DNA of 64,000 bases from Truepera sp. (GCA_032027045.1 JAVSMU010000001.1:2058039-2122038); one strand, 5' to 3'; positions 56,195 to 64,000 are shown, numbered from the stretch's first letter. A program made the numbers and translations. Notes: generated by a model from the letters alone, not told the origin.

Positions 56195-56614
56195 TTAGGA
56201 CCGAGCGTCCACCTGCTGGATCCGGAGCATGTTCCCAGCCGGGTCGCGCACGGCGCAGTCACGCAGTCCGTACGGTTGATCGGTGGGCTCCTGCACGACC
56301 TCTGCGCCGCGCGCCACGAGCAACTCGAACGTTCCGTCTAAGTCGGTGGTGGCAAGATTAACGCCGAAGTAGCTCCCTTTGGCCATGAGCTCCAAGATGG
56401 TGCGGCGCTCATCGTCGGTCAGGTCGGGCAGCGCCATGGGTGGGTGGAGGACGATGGCGGTATCGGGCTGGCCGACCGGCCCCACCGTGATCCAACGCAT
56501 GCCGCCGTAGCCAACGTCGTTGCGAACCTCGAACCCGAGCGTGTCGCGGTAGAAGGCCACCGCGGCGTCGGGGTCGTCCTGCGGCAGGAAGCTCGAATGA
56601 ATGGTCAAGTTCAT
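56195..56614 (-). CDS. VOC-superfamily (glyoxalase/dioxygenase-fold) protein
   Basis: 139 residues with two beta-alpha-beta-beta-beta modules. The first has DDPDAAVAFYRDTLGFEVRN and GMRWITVGP, the second DLDGTFELLVARGAEVVQEP and a closing CAVRDPAGNMLRIQQ with the metal-ligand Asp/Asn region. VOC proteins are metal-dependent enzymes or binding proteins, including bleomycin-type resistance; the substrate is unknown. It lies 4 bases downstream of the AraC-type regulator gene, so they form a regulator-effector operon. Confidence 0.85.
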   Translation of the reverse strand: MNLTIHSSFLPQDDPDAAVAFYRDTLGFEVRNDVGYGGMRWITVGPVGQPDTAIVLHPPMALPDLTDDERRTILELMAKGSYFGVNLATTDLDGTFELLVARGAEVVQEPTDQPYGLRDCAVRDPAGNMLRIQQVDARS

Positions 56615-56618
56615 GCCG

Positions 56619-57113
56619 TCATTCTAGTGCTGCGTTACGCGCCGGCGCTTCTCGATTCCTGACCACTTGCCTGCCGGCCCTGCGGACCGCCCGAGACGCC
56701 GGGCGGCTCACCCTCTTGGCTACGCAGGCCGGCATGCCGGCCGTTGCCAACTCCTGCTGCTCCCGGTACACGCTCGGCGGCATGCCCACCAGCTCTGTGA
56801 ACTTGGTGCTGAAGGAGCCTAGGGACGAACACCCGACCTCGAAACATACATCCGTGACGCTGAGGTCACTTCCTCGCAACAACGCCATGGCACGCTCGAT
56901 ACGCCGCGTCATCAGGTAGCTGTATGGCGACTCGCCGTAAGCCAGCTTGAAGCAGCGGCTCAGGTGTCCTGCCGACATGTTCACGCCCCGCGCCAGTTCC
57001 TCGACGCTTAGAGGCAGAGCGAACTCGCGGTCCATGCGATCGCGCACGCGGCGCAGCCGCACGAGCTCGCTTCGCTCACGTGGCGAAAGTTGATGCTGGG
57101 ACGCGCCGGGCAT
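56619..57113 (-). CDS. AraC-family transcriptional regulator
   Basis: 164 residues from the ATG at 57113. The HTH pair of AraC proteins is complete: LPLSVEELARGVNMSAGHLSRCFKLAYGESP (first helix-turn-helix, about residues 31-61) and DLSVTDVCFEVGCSSLGSFSTKF (second, about 82-104). There is no large N-terminal ligand domain, and the C-terminal 45 residues are basic and low-complexity, so it resembles the short AraC/VOC-associated regulators. The overlapping upstream open frame to 57203 is unlikely to be coding. It probably controls the adjacent VOC gene. Confidence 0.85.
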   Translation of the reverse strand: MPGASQHQLSPRERSELVRLRRVRDRMDREFALPLSVEELARGVNMSAGHLSRCFKLAYGESPYSYLMTRRIERAMALLRGSDLSVTDVCFEVGCSSLGSFSTKFTELVGMPPSVYREQQELATAGMPACVAKRVSRPASRAVRRAGRQVVRNREAPARNAALE

Positions 57114-57425
57114 GAGCCGATGATGCCACACCGCGATAGCCAAAGTGACAAACGCGGCCCGGACGCTGGAGGGACGGGCTTTCGATCCAATAGCGTGCAT
57201 CACTCAAGGTGGATTGGGCATGCTGCGCGGGTCTTCCCGTTAGACGCTGGTGCGGATTACGCCAGATAGCCCTTGGCTCCGCGGCGCGGAGCGTCGCGTA
57301 CGCCCGCGAGCCGAGCCCGCCGGGCGGCGTCCGGCCCGTCGGACGTCATGGGAGGCATTACGAGGTCGAACCCGACGCATGTGCTGCCCTCGGGATCGAG
57401 ACTCCATCCCACCAGGCCTCGCGCT
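57114..57425. other. Gene-free stretch between AraC gene and IS element
   Basis: About 310 bases with no gene I can support. It should hold the AraC-type gene's promoter. The IS1182-type left end starts at about 57426. Confidence 0.4.
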
Positions 57426-58606
57426 TCCTAGCAGCGTGTGTGCATACCCTTGCGGGCCCGGTTCGCCCCTGAGCTGATTCCAGGGTGTCCTTTCTGGTGG
57501 TAAGCGGTGGCGAGCTTGGATCGGAGTTGGCGGCCGGAATCACGTGAAAACGCCGTCCCCAACGAACTTCTGGGTGGTAGAATACTCGTGTTGAAACGCT
57601 TCGGTGATTACGATCCCGAACAGCCGTACCTGCTGCCGCCCTCTCCAACCGACTGGTTGCCTGAAGATCACCTGGCGTTCTTTGTGCATGAGCTCGTTGG
57701 GCTTCTGGAGCTGAGTGGCATCTACGCTGATTACGCGCCGGAGGTGGGCGGCCGCCCGCCGCTGGAGCCCCGCGTGATGGTGGCGGTGTGGATCTACGCT
57801 TACGCGGTCGGGGTGCGCTCCAGCCGCAAGGTGCAGGCCGCCCTCGTCGAGGATGTGGCCTTCCGGTTCCTGTCCGGCAACCAGCAACCGGCGTACTGGG
57901 CGCTGAACCGCTTCCGCACCCGGCACCGCGAAGCGTTAGCTGACCTGTTCGCGCAGAGCGTGCGCTTAGCCGTGAGAGCGGGCTTGGTGAAGCTCGGCCA
58001 CGTCGCCATCGACGGCAGCAAGCTGCAGGCGAACGCCAGTAAGAACAAGGCCATGAGTTACGCCCGCATGCAAGCCGAGGAACAGCGCTTACGACAGGAG
58101 ATCAGCGACTACCTCGGCGAGTGCGACGACGTCGACCCGGCCGAGGACGACCAGTTCGGTGGGCATGACGGGCGCAGCCTGCCCGAGCACCTGAAGCGCT
58201 TCAGCAATCGGCTGGCCGCCATCTGCTAAGCCAAGCGGGAACTCGAGGGGGAAGCGAAAGCGGCTGAAGCACAACGGCTGGAGGGCAAACGTAAGGAGGC
58301 CGAAGCGGCCGGCAAAGCCTACCAGCCGCGCAAGGTCGCGGATGAGGTCGCGCCGGTGGGTAAGGCGCAACGCAACTTCACCGATCTCGAGTCACGCATC
58401 ATGCTGAGCGGCAAGACCATCATCCAGGGTTACAACACCCAGATAGCCGTTGATGCCGCCAACCAGGTCATTCTCGCCACCAGCTTGACGAATCAGGCGG
58501 CGCCCACCACCCACCTGCCAGGCCTACTGACAGACATTCACAAGCACACTGAACTGCCCTGGGTTTCGTAGAGGCTCCGTTCTCACGCGAAAGGAGAGAA
58601 TGGAGC

Positions 58607-58927
58607 ATGCGATTGAAGTACGACCAGGAAACCAGGGAGCGGGTCATCCGGGTGTTCTACGAGCGCCGCGAAGCAGAGCCGCAGGAGGCTGCCAGGGCGT
58701 CCTTGCGGCACCTGAGCGATCTTGTCGGCGTGCCGCCCGATACGATCCGCGGCTGGGTCGATAGGGCGCGCGTTGACGCGAAAGAGAAGCCGGGCGTGAC
58801 GACGGCCGAGCGCGAGGAGATCAAGGTGCTGCGCAAGGAAGTCGCGGAGCTGAGGCGGGCGAACGAGATTCTGAAGACCGCTTCGGCGTTTTTCGCGGCG
58901 GCGGAGCTCGACCGCAAACTCAAGTAG
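58607..58927 (+). CDS. IS3 OrfA (HTH/leucine-zipper protein)
   Basis: 106 residues. A helix-turn-helix (about residues 1-60, LRHLSDLVGVPPDTIRGWVDRA) is followed by a heptad-like coiled coil (IKVLRKEVAELRRANEIL, about 73-90), the OrfA layout of IS3 elements. AAGGAG lies upstream of the ATG. The orfB frame is -1 relative to this one and is open before the orfA stop, so OrfAB is probably made by -1 frameshifting; candidate slippery runs are TTTTT at 58889-58893 or AAA at 58916-58918. Confidence 0.88.
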   Translation: MRLKYDQETRERVIRVFYERREAEPQEAARASLRHLSDLVGVPPDTIRGWVDRARVDAKEKPGVTTAEREEIKVLRKEVAELRRANEILKTASAFFAAAELDRKLK

Positions 58928-58995
58928 TCGTCGCTTACATCGACGCGTACAAGGCGCGCTTCGGGGTCGAGCCGATCTGTGAGATCCTCAACGAG

Positions 58996-59847
58996 ATGGA
59001 GATCCAGATCGCCCCCAGCACGTACTACGCGGCCATCAAGCGCCCACCTTCAGCGCGAGCCCTATCCGACGAGCGCCTGGTGCCGCTGGTGCGGCAGGTG
59101 CACGCCGCCAACTACTCCTGTTACGGGGTCAGGAAGATGTGGCACGCTTTGAACCGCTTGCAGCACGCTCTGGGACGTGATCAGGTGGCGCGCCTCATGA
59201 AGATGGCTGGGGTGCGGGGCCGCTCGCGGCTCAGGCGCGTGATCACCACCAAACGCGCAGCGGGCCGTGAGCGCTATCCCGACCTGGTGCGGCGCGAATG
59301 GGATAACGGCGCGCCGGATATCGTGTGGGTCGCTGATTTCACGCACGTCAGGACCAGCGAGGGAACCGTGTACGTGTCGTTCCTGCAGGACGCCGGCAGT
59401 CGGCGCATCCTGGGTTTCACCATCGCCAGCAGCCAGAGCGAGGATCTCGTCCTGAAGGCGGTGGATCAGGCGGTGACCGCGAGGCGCCGCTTCGATTCGC
59501 AGTTCACCGGCGAGGGCGTCATCCATCATTCCGACGCTGGCAGCCAATACACCAGCTTGGCGTTCAGCCAGAAGCTCCTCGATCACGGCATCGCCGGCTC
59601 CATCGGCCGGGTTGGAACTGCCTATGACAACGCGCTCATGGAGAGCACCATCGGCCTGTACAAGACCGAACTGATTCATGCCGAACGCCGCACTTGGGCT
59701 TCCCGGCAGGAGGTAGAGACGGCGACGGCGGCGTGGGTGAACTGGTTCAACCGGCAACGGTTGCACTCAGCCCTCGATTACCTCAGCCCCATCGAGTTCG
59801 AGGAAGATTACAATCACCGGCAGGACCTGCTGAGGCAGGCTGCGTGA
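58996..59847 (+). CDS. IS3 OrfB transposase (DDE domain)
   Basis: 283 residues from its first ATG, though the frame is open further upstream (VVVAYIDAYKARFGVEPICE) and is probably translated as an OrfAB fusion. An HTH_21-like segment (PLVRQVHAANYSCYGVRKMW) precedes the rve integrase core with all three catalytic acids: Asp in VWVADFTHVRT, Asp in IHHSDAGSQYTS and Glu in ALMESTIGLYKTEL. No stop or frameshift breaks the domain, so the enzyme looks functional. Confidence 0.92.
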   Translation: MEIQIAPSTYYAAIKRPPSARALSDERLVPLVRQVHAANYSCYGVRKMWHALNRLQHALGRDQVARLMKMAGVRGRSRLRRVITTKRAAGRERYPDLVRREWDNGAPDIVWVADFTHVRTSEGTVYVSFLQDAGSRRILGFTIASSQSEDLVLKAVDQAVTARRRFDSQFTGEGVIHHSDAGSQYTSLAFSQKLLDHGIAGSIGRVGTAYDNALMESTIGLYKTELIHAERRTWASRQEVETATAAWVNWFNRQRLHSALDYLSPIEFEEDYNHRQDLLRQAA

Positions 59848-60430
59848 GTAAAGAGTCTCCATCAAACCCAGTACAGTTCACACGGTCGTTACCGGCAAGA
59901 GGTCAGCGCTGACGCCGGTTACTACAACGACACGAACATAAGAGCCATCGAGGACGCCGGCGCTACCGCGCTGGTAGCGCCGGGACGCATCAAGCACAAC
60001 GAGTGGCGCAACCAGAAGGCACCCCGGGGGCAGAAACCCAAGAACCTCACCCGCCGGCAGGAGATGAAGCGGTTCTTGTCGACCAAGGCCGGTAAAGCCA
60101 AGTACCGGCTGCGGCAGGTCAAAGCCGAACCCGTCTACGGGCAGATCAAGTCCGGTAGGAGCTTAAGACAGGTGCTGCACCGCGGCCTGGAGAAGAACCG
60201 CTGCCTGTGGAACTTCGATGCGGCGGTTCACAACCTCCTGAAGATCTTCAGGCACGCGCCGCACGCTATCAGCAAGCCCATCAGAGCCTGAGTACAGGCC
60301 GCCCATCTCGGGCCCGCCCGAACCCGCCAACCAGCAGAACCGGACGCCGCCACGGCGCGCACCAATAGAATCCAGGACGGGAACAGCTACGCGAGCGCCG
60401 AACCACTATGCACACAGGCTGCTAGGATCC

Positions 60431-60476
60431 TGAGGGGATGGTGGTTCATAACCCCTCATCCTTTCTGTAATACAAT
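60431..60476 (+). promoter_or_regulatory. Leaderless-type promoter and inverted repeat of the TA pair
   Basis: TACAAT (60471-60476) ends 6 bases before the ATG at 60483, leaving no room for a ribosome-binding site. That is the TAnnnT arrangement known for leaderless genes in Deinococcus. Upstream, TGAGGGG (60431-60437) and CCCCTCA (60452-60458) form an inverted repeat that could be the antitoxin's operator. Confidence 0.6.
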
Positions 60477-60482
60477 AATGTC

Positions 60483-60743
60483 ATGACTTCACGCGAGACG
60501 ATCAAGGGGATTCCCGTTACGGAAGAGCAGATTGCCGGATGGGTGTCCGAGGCCGAGGCGGGCTATGACGTTACGGCCCTGAAGAAGCGGGGCCGTGGTC
60601 GGCCTGGGCGCGGTGCGCAACCATCTCAGGTTGTCGCAATTAGGTTCACGCCTGAGGAGCTTGACGAGCTAGATGCTCGAGCTGAGAGCGAGGGGACTAC
60701 CCGTTCTGAAGTGATCCGCGAAGCTCTTTTCTCGGCCAGGTGA
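60483..60743 (+). CDS. Ribbon-helix-helix antitoxin-like protein
   Basis: 86 residues. The C-terminal 40 form a ribbon-helix-helix DNA-binding unit: SQVVAIRFTPEELDELDARA (beta strand then helix 1) and GTTRSEVIREALF (helix 2). The N-terminal half (about residues 1-45) has a helix ITEEQIAGWVSEAE-like pattern and a basic RGRGRPGRG patch, probably the toxin-binding part. The stop overlaps the GTG of the next gene by 4 bases, typical of type II toxin-antitoxin operons, where the RHH protein also represses its own promoter. Confidence 0.8.
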   Translation: MTSRETIKGIPVTEEQIAGWVSEAEAGYDVTALKKRGRGRPGRGAQPSQVVAIRFTPEELDELDARAESEGTTRSEVIREALFSAR

Positions 60744-60979
60744 AGCTACACCCGGCGGCGCTGAAGCACGGAATCAGTCCGGAGGATACGTTGCAGGCTG
60801 CCGGCTGGCCGCTGTGGATTGAAGACCTGGATGAGGATAGTCCCGCCCGGCAACTTCGGCTTGGTTTCGACACGAAAGGGCGACTGCTGGAAACAGTGGT
60901 CCTCGTTTTCGACAGCGGTAACGAGTTGGTGATTCACCCGATGAAAGCACGGCCTCAGATGCTTGACTTACTGCCGTGA
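60740..60979 (+). CDS. Putative toxin partner of the RHH protein
   Basis: 79 residues from a GTG. The pattern LHPAALKHGISPEDTLQAAG, then LRLGFDTKGRLLETVVLVFDSGNELVIHPMKARPQMLDLLP matches a family I know from actinobacteria as small proteins paired with RHH/CopG antitoxins, with a BrnT/RelE-like beta-sheet character. The conserved His in VIHPMKAR could be catalytic, but the activity has not been established as far as I know. Overlap with the antitoxin (GTGA) supports a type II TA pair. Confidence 0.7.
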   Translation: MKLHPAALKHGISPEDTLQAAGWPLWIEDLDEDSPARQLRLGFDTKGRLLETVVLVFDSGNELVIHPMKARPQMLDLLP

Positions 60980-61320
60980 ATTACCCGGGTCAGAACGGGC
61001 TCGTGCGAGTACGGCCAAGTACTGGAGGGGCATTTGTTCTGGCTGCCATCGGAGTGAGTCTTGAAACGAGTTCCAGATCGGACCGCCTGCATCTACCTGT
61101 GGCATTCCGGTCATTTTCGCTACACCCTTGGAGCGTGCCGGCGCGAAGGCGTTTCCGGGGCCCGGGATTGCTTCAAAAGCCGTCTCGTAATCTATGTCTC
61201 GTAAACCGGTCATCATTCAGGTTTCGTTACACCGGGCTTGGCTGCAAATTCGTCAGCGGGGTCGGGTCCAGGTTGAAGCCCGAGGAAGCCTTAACCTGGC
61301 GTGGGGACGGAGGGGCCAAC
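60980..61320. other. Gene-poor stretch after the TA pair
   Basis: An open frame spans it on the plus strand, but the sequence before 61321 has no ribosome-binding site or recognisable fold, and it reads as degenerate coding DNA. Composition is less GC-rich than in the core genome. Confidence 0.4.
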
Positions 61321-61638
61321 GTGACTAAGCGGAAGAGCGACCACCCACAGACCGAGATGGAGATCACGCCTGAGACCCGCGAGCCGCTCGAGGAGTTCAC
61401 TCAGGAGGAGATCGACAGCGGCGTGATCGCCACGGGCCGCCCGCCGGTGCAAGGGACAGTTGAGGGGATAGAAAAGGGTCTGTTCGAGGATCTTAAGGAG
61501 AGCATCCGGGAGGCCGGCGCCATCTTGCGGGGCGAGCGGGAGGCGGCGCGCAGGACTCGTCTCGGTGACGTTGGTGACGCGGCCCGAGAGGACCGCAGAC
61601 GCGCGGGTAGTGCCGACTCGGACGAAGCCGACTTGTAG
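61321..61638 (+). CDS. Small antitoxin-like protein, possibly truncated
   Basis: 105 residues from a GTG with GGAGGGG 5 bases upstream. The N-terminal 45 residues are polar; then GIEKGLFEDLKESIREAGAI and LRGEREAARRT follow. The segment 'LFEDLKESIREAGAILRGE' resembles the N-terminal part of HTH antitoxins of the HigA/YiaG sort, but no helix-turn-helix follows, and the last 35 residues are Arg/Asp/Ala-rich. It may be a truncated or frameshifted antitoxin. No toxin gene is adjacent. Identification is weak. Confidence 0.45.
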   Translation: MTKRKSDHPQTEMEITPETREPLEEFTQEEIDSGVIATGRPPVQGTVEGIEKGLFEDLKESIREAGAILRGEREAARRTRLGDVGDAAREDRRRAGSADSDEADL

Positions 61639-61924
61639 CGCGCTGAAGCCCAACGCGATACGAACTAGCGGGGGCGGCGGCCGCTAGCGACTCTGGCCAT
61701 GCCGGCGCCCATGACCAGGCCGGCCCTTGTGTTGGCGGTGATGCAGGTCAAATCGTACGGGCGCGCGCACATGTTCCCGCGAGCGTATGTCGGCATGCGT
61801 TTCTTCCGTTGGGAGCGGCTGCTCGCGTGCGGGCTTCCTTCTGTGGCTGGTGAAGGTGGCATTTGTCCGCACGGCCGGCCGGTTGTAGTGGGGGTGCGGT
61901 GATGGGTGCGCAATCGTGGCCTTC
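61639..61924. other. Stretch with no supported gene
   Basis: I see no gene or repeat here. Open frames are shadows without start signals. Confidence 0.4.
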
Positions 61925-62150
61925 ATGATCAAACGTGTGGGGGTACTGGTTATCGTGCTGCTCGGCTCGTTGGCGTGCGCGCAGGGCGCGGAAGCAACGG
62001 TCCGGACGAAGTGCGCGGCTAAATGGCCGGGGGACGCGCAGATGCGGGCGTACTGCGAGCGCGTGGGGGCGCCTGGTGTGCGCGTGCGAACTGGAGTGGC
62101 GGAACGATTACAGCATGCAGGCGTACTGCGTTCGGCGCGCTCTCGACTGA
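61925..62150 (+). pseudogene. Frameshifted small secreted Cys-rich protein
   Basis: The first frame gives a signal peptide or lipoprotein signal (about residues 1-20, VGVLVIVLLGSLACAQG) and a motif KCAAKWPGDAQMRAYCER. Around 62076-62085 the homology moves to the next frame, which reads CELEWRNDYSMQAYCVRRALD and then stops at 62150. The two motifs (K/E-W-x-x-D-x-x-M-x-A-Y-C) are repeats of each other, so both frames were once one protein. A single-base deletion or insertion explains it. I do not know the function; the Cys positions suggest disulphides in an exported protein. Confidence 0.6.
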
Positions 62151-62294
62151 GACCCGAGCGCATGCGTGCGCGGTAGCCGCTCGGTAGGCATCGATATACG
62201 CCGCATCAACCAGGTGCATGTCAATCTAAGGGCACAAGGGGAAGCAACACGGTTCTGCTCGCAGAACGGTCAACTACCAGAGAGGACCGAAGTG

Positions 62295-62657
62295 ATGAGG
62301 GAAAAGGCAACGAGCATTGATGAGTATCTTGGTGGAATCAACCCTGCATTCCGACCGGAGCTCGAACGCATTCGTGCGCTCGTAACCGGGCTCGCGCCGA
62401 ACGTCGAAGAAGCGATGAGTTATAGCATGCCGACACTGAAGTATAAGAACCGCGCATTGGTGTATTTCACCGCATCGAAAAAGCACATGAGTCTGTACCC
62501 TTCGTCCTGGGCGATCGAGGAGTTCAAGGACCGACTGGCGGATTACAAGACCTCTGAGCACGCGATTCAGTTCACGCTGGAGAAGCCACTGCCCGGCGAA
62601 CTGATCGAGGACCTCGTACGGTTCCACATACGCGAGATCGACGCCGACCGGAAATAA
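62295..62657 (+). CDS. DUF1801-family (YdhG-like) protein
   Basis: 120 residues. The pattern SIDEYLGGINPAFRPELERIRALV, EAMSYSMPTLKYKNRALVYFTASKKHMSLYP and EFKDRLADYKTSEHAIQFTLEKPLPGELIEDLVRFHI follows DUF1801/YdhG proteins, small cytoplasmic alpha/beta proteins of unknown role. Length is typical. The ATG at 62295 is preceded by AGAGGA. GC content is lower than in the core region, so it may be acquired. Confidence 0.88.
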   Translation: MREKATSIDEYLGGINPAFRPELERIRALVTGLAPNVEEAMSYSMPTLKYKNRALVYFTASKKHMSLYPSSWAIEEFKDRLADYKTSEHAIQFTLEKPLPGELIEDLVRFHIREIDADRK

Positions 62658-63030
62658 CTGATCACCACGTAGCCTTCTATTGAGAAACGTGGTGAACCCC
62701 ACCTCAGACGACATCGTCTATCTTGGAGTGAACCTCTCTGTTACTCGAACTGCGCTCGCGTTCATCGAGGCCCGCAATCTACTAATGGCAGACCTCGGCG
62801 ACTTCACGCACGATCCCGTTCTCACGCTTGAAGCCTCACCCCTTGCAGCTACTCTACGTCGTTCACGACGCTGAGCACGAGGACGGTGCTTTTCAGTCGC
62901 GAGCGCTCGAGGGCGACCCGGCCGGTTAGTGATCTTCTTTCGTCGGGCTGGCGTTCGACAACGCATAGGCACTTTGGGGTGTTGCCGGAATCGTGTTGTG
63001 TGCCTGACGCGGTTCTTGGGGTTGGTTGGG
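62658..63030. other. Stretch with no supported gene
   Basis: No gene is supported. A plus-strand frame at 62680-62874 has no recognisable fold. It is likely remnant DNA between the DUF1801 gene and the truncated IS1634-type transposase. Confidence 0.4.
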
Positions 63031-64000
63031 GCTTCGGGGAGGACGCTGATGGCGATGCGGTCGACGATGAGGTGGAGTCCGGCGACGACGCCTATGCTGG
63101 CTTGCGTAAGCGTGGCTACAGCAAGGACAGCCGCAGCGATTTGGCGCAGGCGGTGCTCGGTTTCGCCGTGACCAGGGATGGCATTCCCGTGCGGTGTTGG
63201 GTGTGGCCCGGCAACACGGTGGACGTGAGCGTCGTTGAGGAAGTGAAGCGTGACCTGAACGACTGGAAGCTGGGCAGGGTCATGATGGTGATGGACACGG
63301 GTTTCAACAGCACCGAGAACCGCCGCACCCTGCAGGGCGCTGGCGACGCTTTCATCCTGGGCGAGAAGATGCGCTTAGGGAGAGACGTCACCCTGCCCCA
63401 GGCCCTGACTAGAGCCGGACGTTACAAGACCCTGGCTAACGGCCTCAAGGTCGAGGAGGTCATCATCAACCAGGGCAGCGTCGCCAGCCGGCGCTTCGTG
63501 GTGGTGCATAACCCGGAGCAAGCCGAACGCGAGCGGGCAAGCGAGCCGACATCATCGCCGAGGCGGAGCGCAGCTTGGCCGCGCTGGGTGACCTGAGCGG
63601 CAAGAGTCACACCAAGGCGGTTTGCGACCTTAAGGCGCACAAGGTGTTCGGGCGTTACCTGCGGGAACTCAAGAGCGGCGCCCTGAAGCTCGACAAGGCC
63701 AAGATCGATGCCGAAGCGAAGGTGGATGGGAAGTACCTGATCAGCACCAGCGACGAGCACCTATCCGTTGAGGACGTGCTGCTGGGTTACAAGCAGCTTG
63801 ACGAGATCGAGAGAGTGAACCGCGACCTGAAGCACACGGTGGATGTGAGACCCGTGTACCACCGCAGGAGCGACCGCATTAAAGCGCACGTGCTGTTGCG
63901 TTGGCTGGCGCTGCTGCTTATAAGGATCGCGGAGAGCGAATCCGGCGAAAGTCGGCATCAGCTCAAGAAGCTCTTTCGGCCATTGTTGGTGGCTGAACAC
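63031..64000 (+). pseudogene. IS1634-type transposase, truncated and frameshifted
   Basis: Recognisable from about 63031 (GEDADGDAVDDEVESGDDAY then GLRKRGYSKDSRSDLAQAVL) onward: AVTRDGIPVRCWVWPGNT, RVMMVMDTGFNSTENRRTLQ (catalytic Asp region) and GEKMRLGR. Around 63535-63545 the reading frame shifts: one frame ends at 63596 while the family pattern goes on in another (ADIIAEAERSLAALGDLSGK, LSVEDVLLGYKQLDEIERVN, to 64000). The N-terminal third, including the first catalytic segment, is missing. The gene continues beyond the window. Confidence 0.8.

Larger units (their letters stand above)
58550..59880 (+). mobile_element. IS3-family insertion sequence, apparently intact
   Basis: 1331 bp. It begins TGAACTG and ends CAGTTCA; the terminal inverted repeats run about 30 bases with several mismatches (left TGAACTGCCCTGGGTTT, right complement TGAACTGTACTGGGTTT). 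The trinucleotide CAC is present directly on both sides (58547-58549 and 59881-59883), a 3-bp target duplication as IS3-family elements make. It carries orfA and orfB. Confidence 0.9.
57588..60291 (+). pseudogene. IS1182-family transposase, broken
   Basis: DDE transposase. The N-terminal part (QPYLLPPSPTDWLPEDHLAFFV, LEPRVMVAVWIYAYAVG, HVAIDGSKLQANAS with the first catalytic Asp) ends at an in-frame TAA at 58227-58229. The same frame then continues (AKRELEGEAKAAEAQR ... GYNTQIAVDAANQVI) until the IS3 element at 58550. After that element the C-terminal part resumes (VSADAGYYNDTNIRAIEDAG ... EPVYGQIKSGRSLRQVLHRG, to 60291) but in a frame that needs one extra base at the junction. So there is a stop codon, an insertion and probably a frameshift; the element cannot move by its own enzyme. 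Confidence 0.85.
57426..60427 (+). mobile_element. IS1182-type element, interrupted by an IS3-type element
   Basis: Left end CCTAGCAGCGTGTGTGCATA (57427-57446) is inverted, with one mismatch, as TATGCACACAGGCTGCTAGG at 60407-60426, and the match extends one more base outward. Subtracting the nested IS3 element and one target copy gives about 1.67 kb, normal for IS1182. I cannot see a clear target-site duplication. Confidence 0.8.

Noticed and set aside
58607-58927. OrfA as a broken transposase with stop codon
   Set aside because: The orfA stop and -1 orfB frame are the normal IS3 arrangement, not a defect.
60976-61320. Coding extension of the antitoxin-like gene upstream of 61321
   Set aside because: No ribosome-binding site at any start in this part, and the sequence does not resemble a folded protein. 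The GTG at 61321 has a good site.
62680-62874. 64-residue plus-strand open frame
   Set aside because: Starts at a TTG without a ribosome-binding site and shows no fold or composition that supports a gene.

Overview
The window is a 64-kb, very GC-rich bacterial chromosome segment with densely packed genes, frequent 1-4 base overlaps between neighbours and many GTG/TTG starts. The gene repertoire points to the Deinococcota, most likely a Truepera-like lineage. The pointers are a stand-alone dsRNA-binding-motif protein, an archaeal-type class I aldolase, a PII-like c-di-AMP receptor, a heterodimeric ABC exporter resembling TmrAB, Rex, and one probably leaderless promoter (-10 box 6 bases before an ATG). 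This placement is inference from remembered families, not from a search.

Positions 1-39 kb are mostly housekeeping. In order they hold mreC (partial) and maf; an rpiA-acpS-rnhA cluster; an orphan NarL-type regulator overlapping an M20 peptidase; a dsRBD protein; a CPA antiporter and a Crp-type regulator; a DsbA-like secreted protein; a dynamin-like GTPase; pheA plus an S4 protein; a Uma2-like protein; carB; a long unrecognised protein; RNase R; polyprenyl diphosphate synthase; a SPOR-rex pair and a TPR protein; rlmN, glgC and ftsH; a PASTA protein with a degenerate kinase N-lobe; a two-subunit ABC exporter; a Sel1-repeat membrane protein; and a c-di-AMP receptor.

Positions 39-57 kb mix core and accessory genes. 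tRNA-Ala(CGC), with its own promoter and terminator, is followed by a decayed copy of the 3' end of the aldolase gene, a low-GC DUF3800 gene, and then the intact aldolase gene. This is the layout expected when an element integrates into a gene's 3' end. Next come a ZIP transporter, a secreted protein, a J-domain membrane protein, a kinase / class III aminotransferase pair that may act on phosphoethanolamine or phosphohydroxylysine, an SDR, a thioesterase-like protein and an APC permease. An hsp20 gene follows with a near-consensus promoter, an inverted-repeat operator candidate and a terminator. A two-gene operon of secreted low-complexity repeat proteins and an AraC/VOC pair complete this part.

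Positions 57.4-64 kb are a mobile and decaying zone. An IS1182-type element, broken by a stop codon, is itself interrupted by an intact-looking IS3-family element with a 3-bp target duplication. After it come a RHH antitoxin/toxin pair behind a leaderless-type promoter, an antitoxin-like fragment, a frameshifted small secreted gene, a DUF1801 gene, and a truncated, frameshifted IS1634-type transposase running off the end.

The features most worth following up are the aldolase 3'-end integration site, the PASTA pseudokinase, the stand-alone dsRBD protein, the secreted repeat-protein operon and the toxin-antitoxin pair. I did not find a CRISPR array, a prophage or a clear multi-gene defence system.
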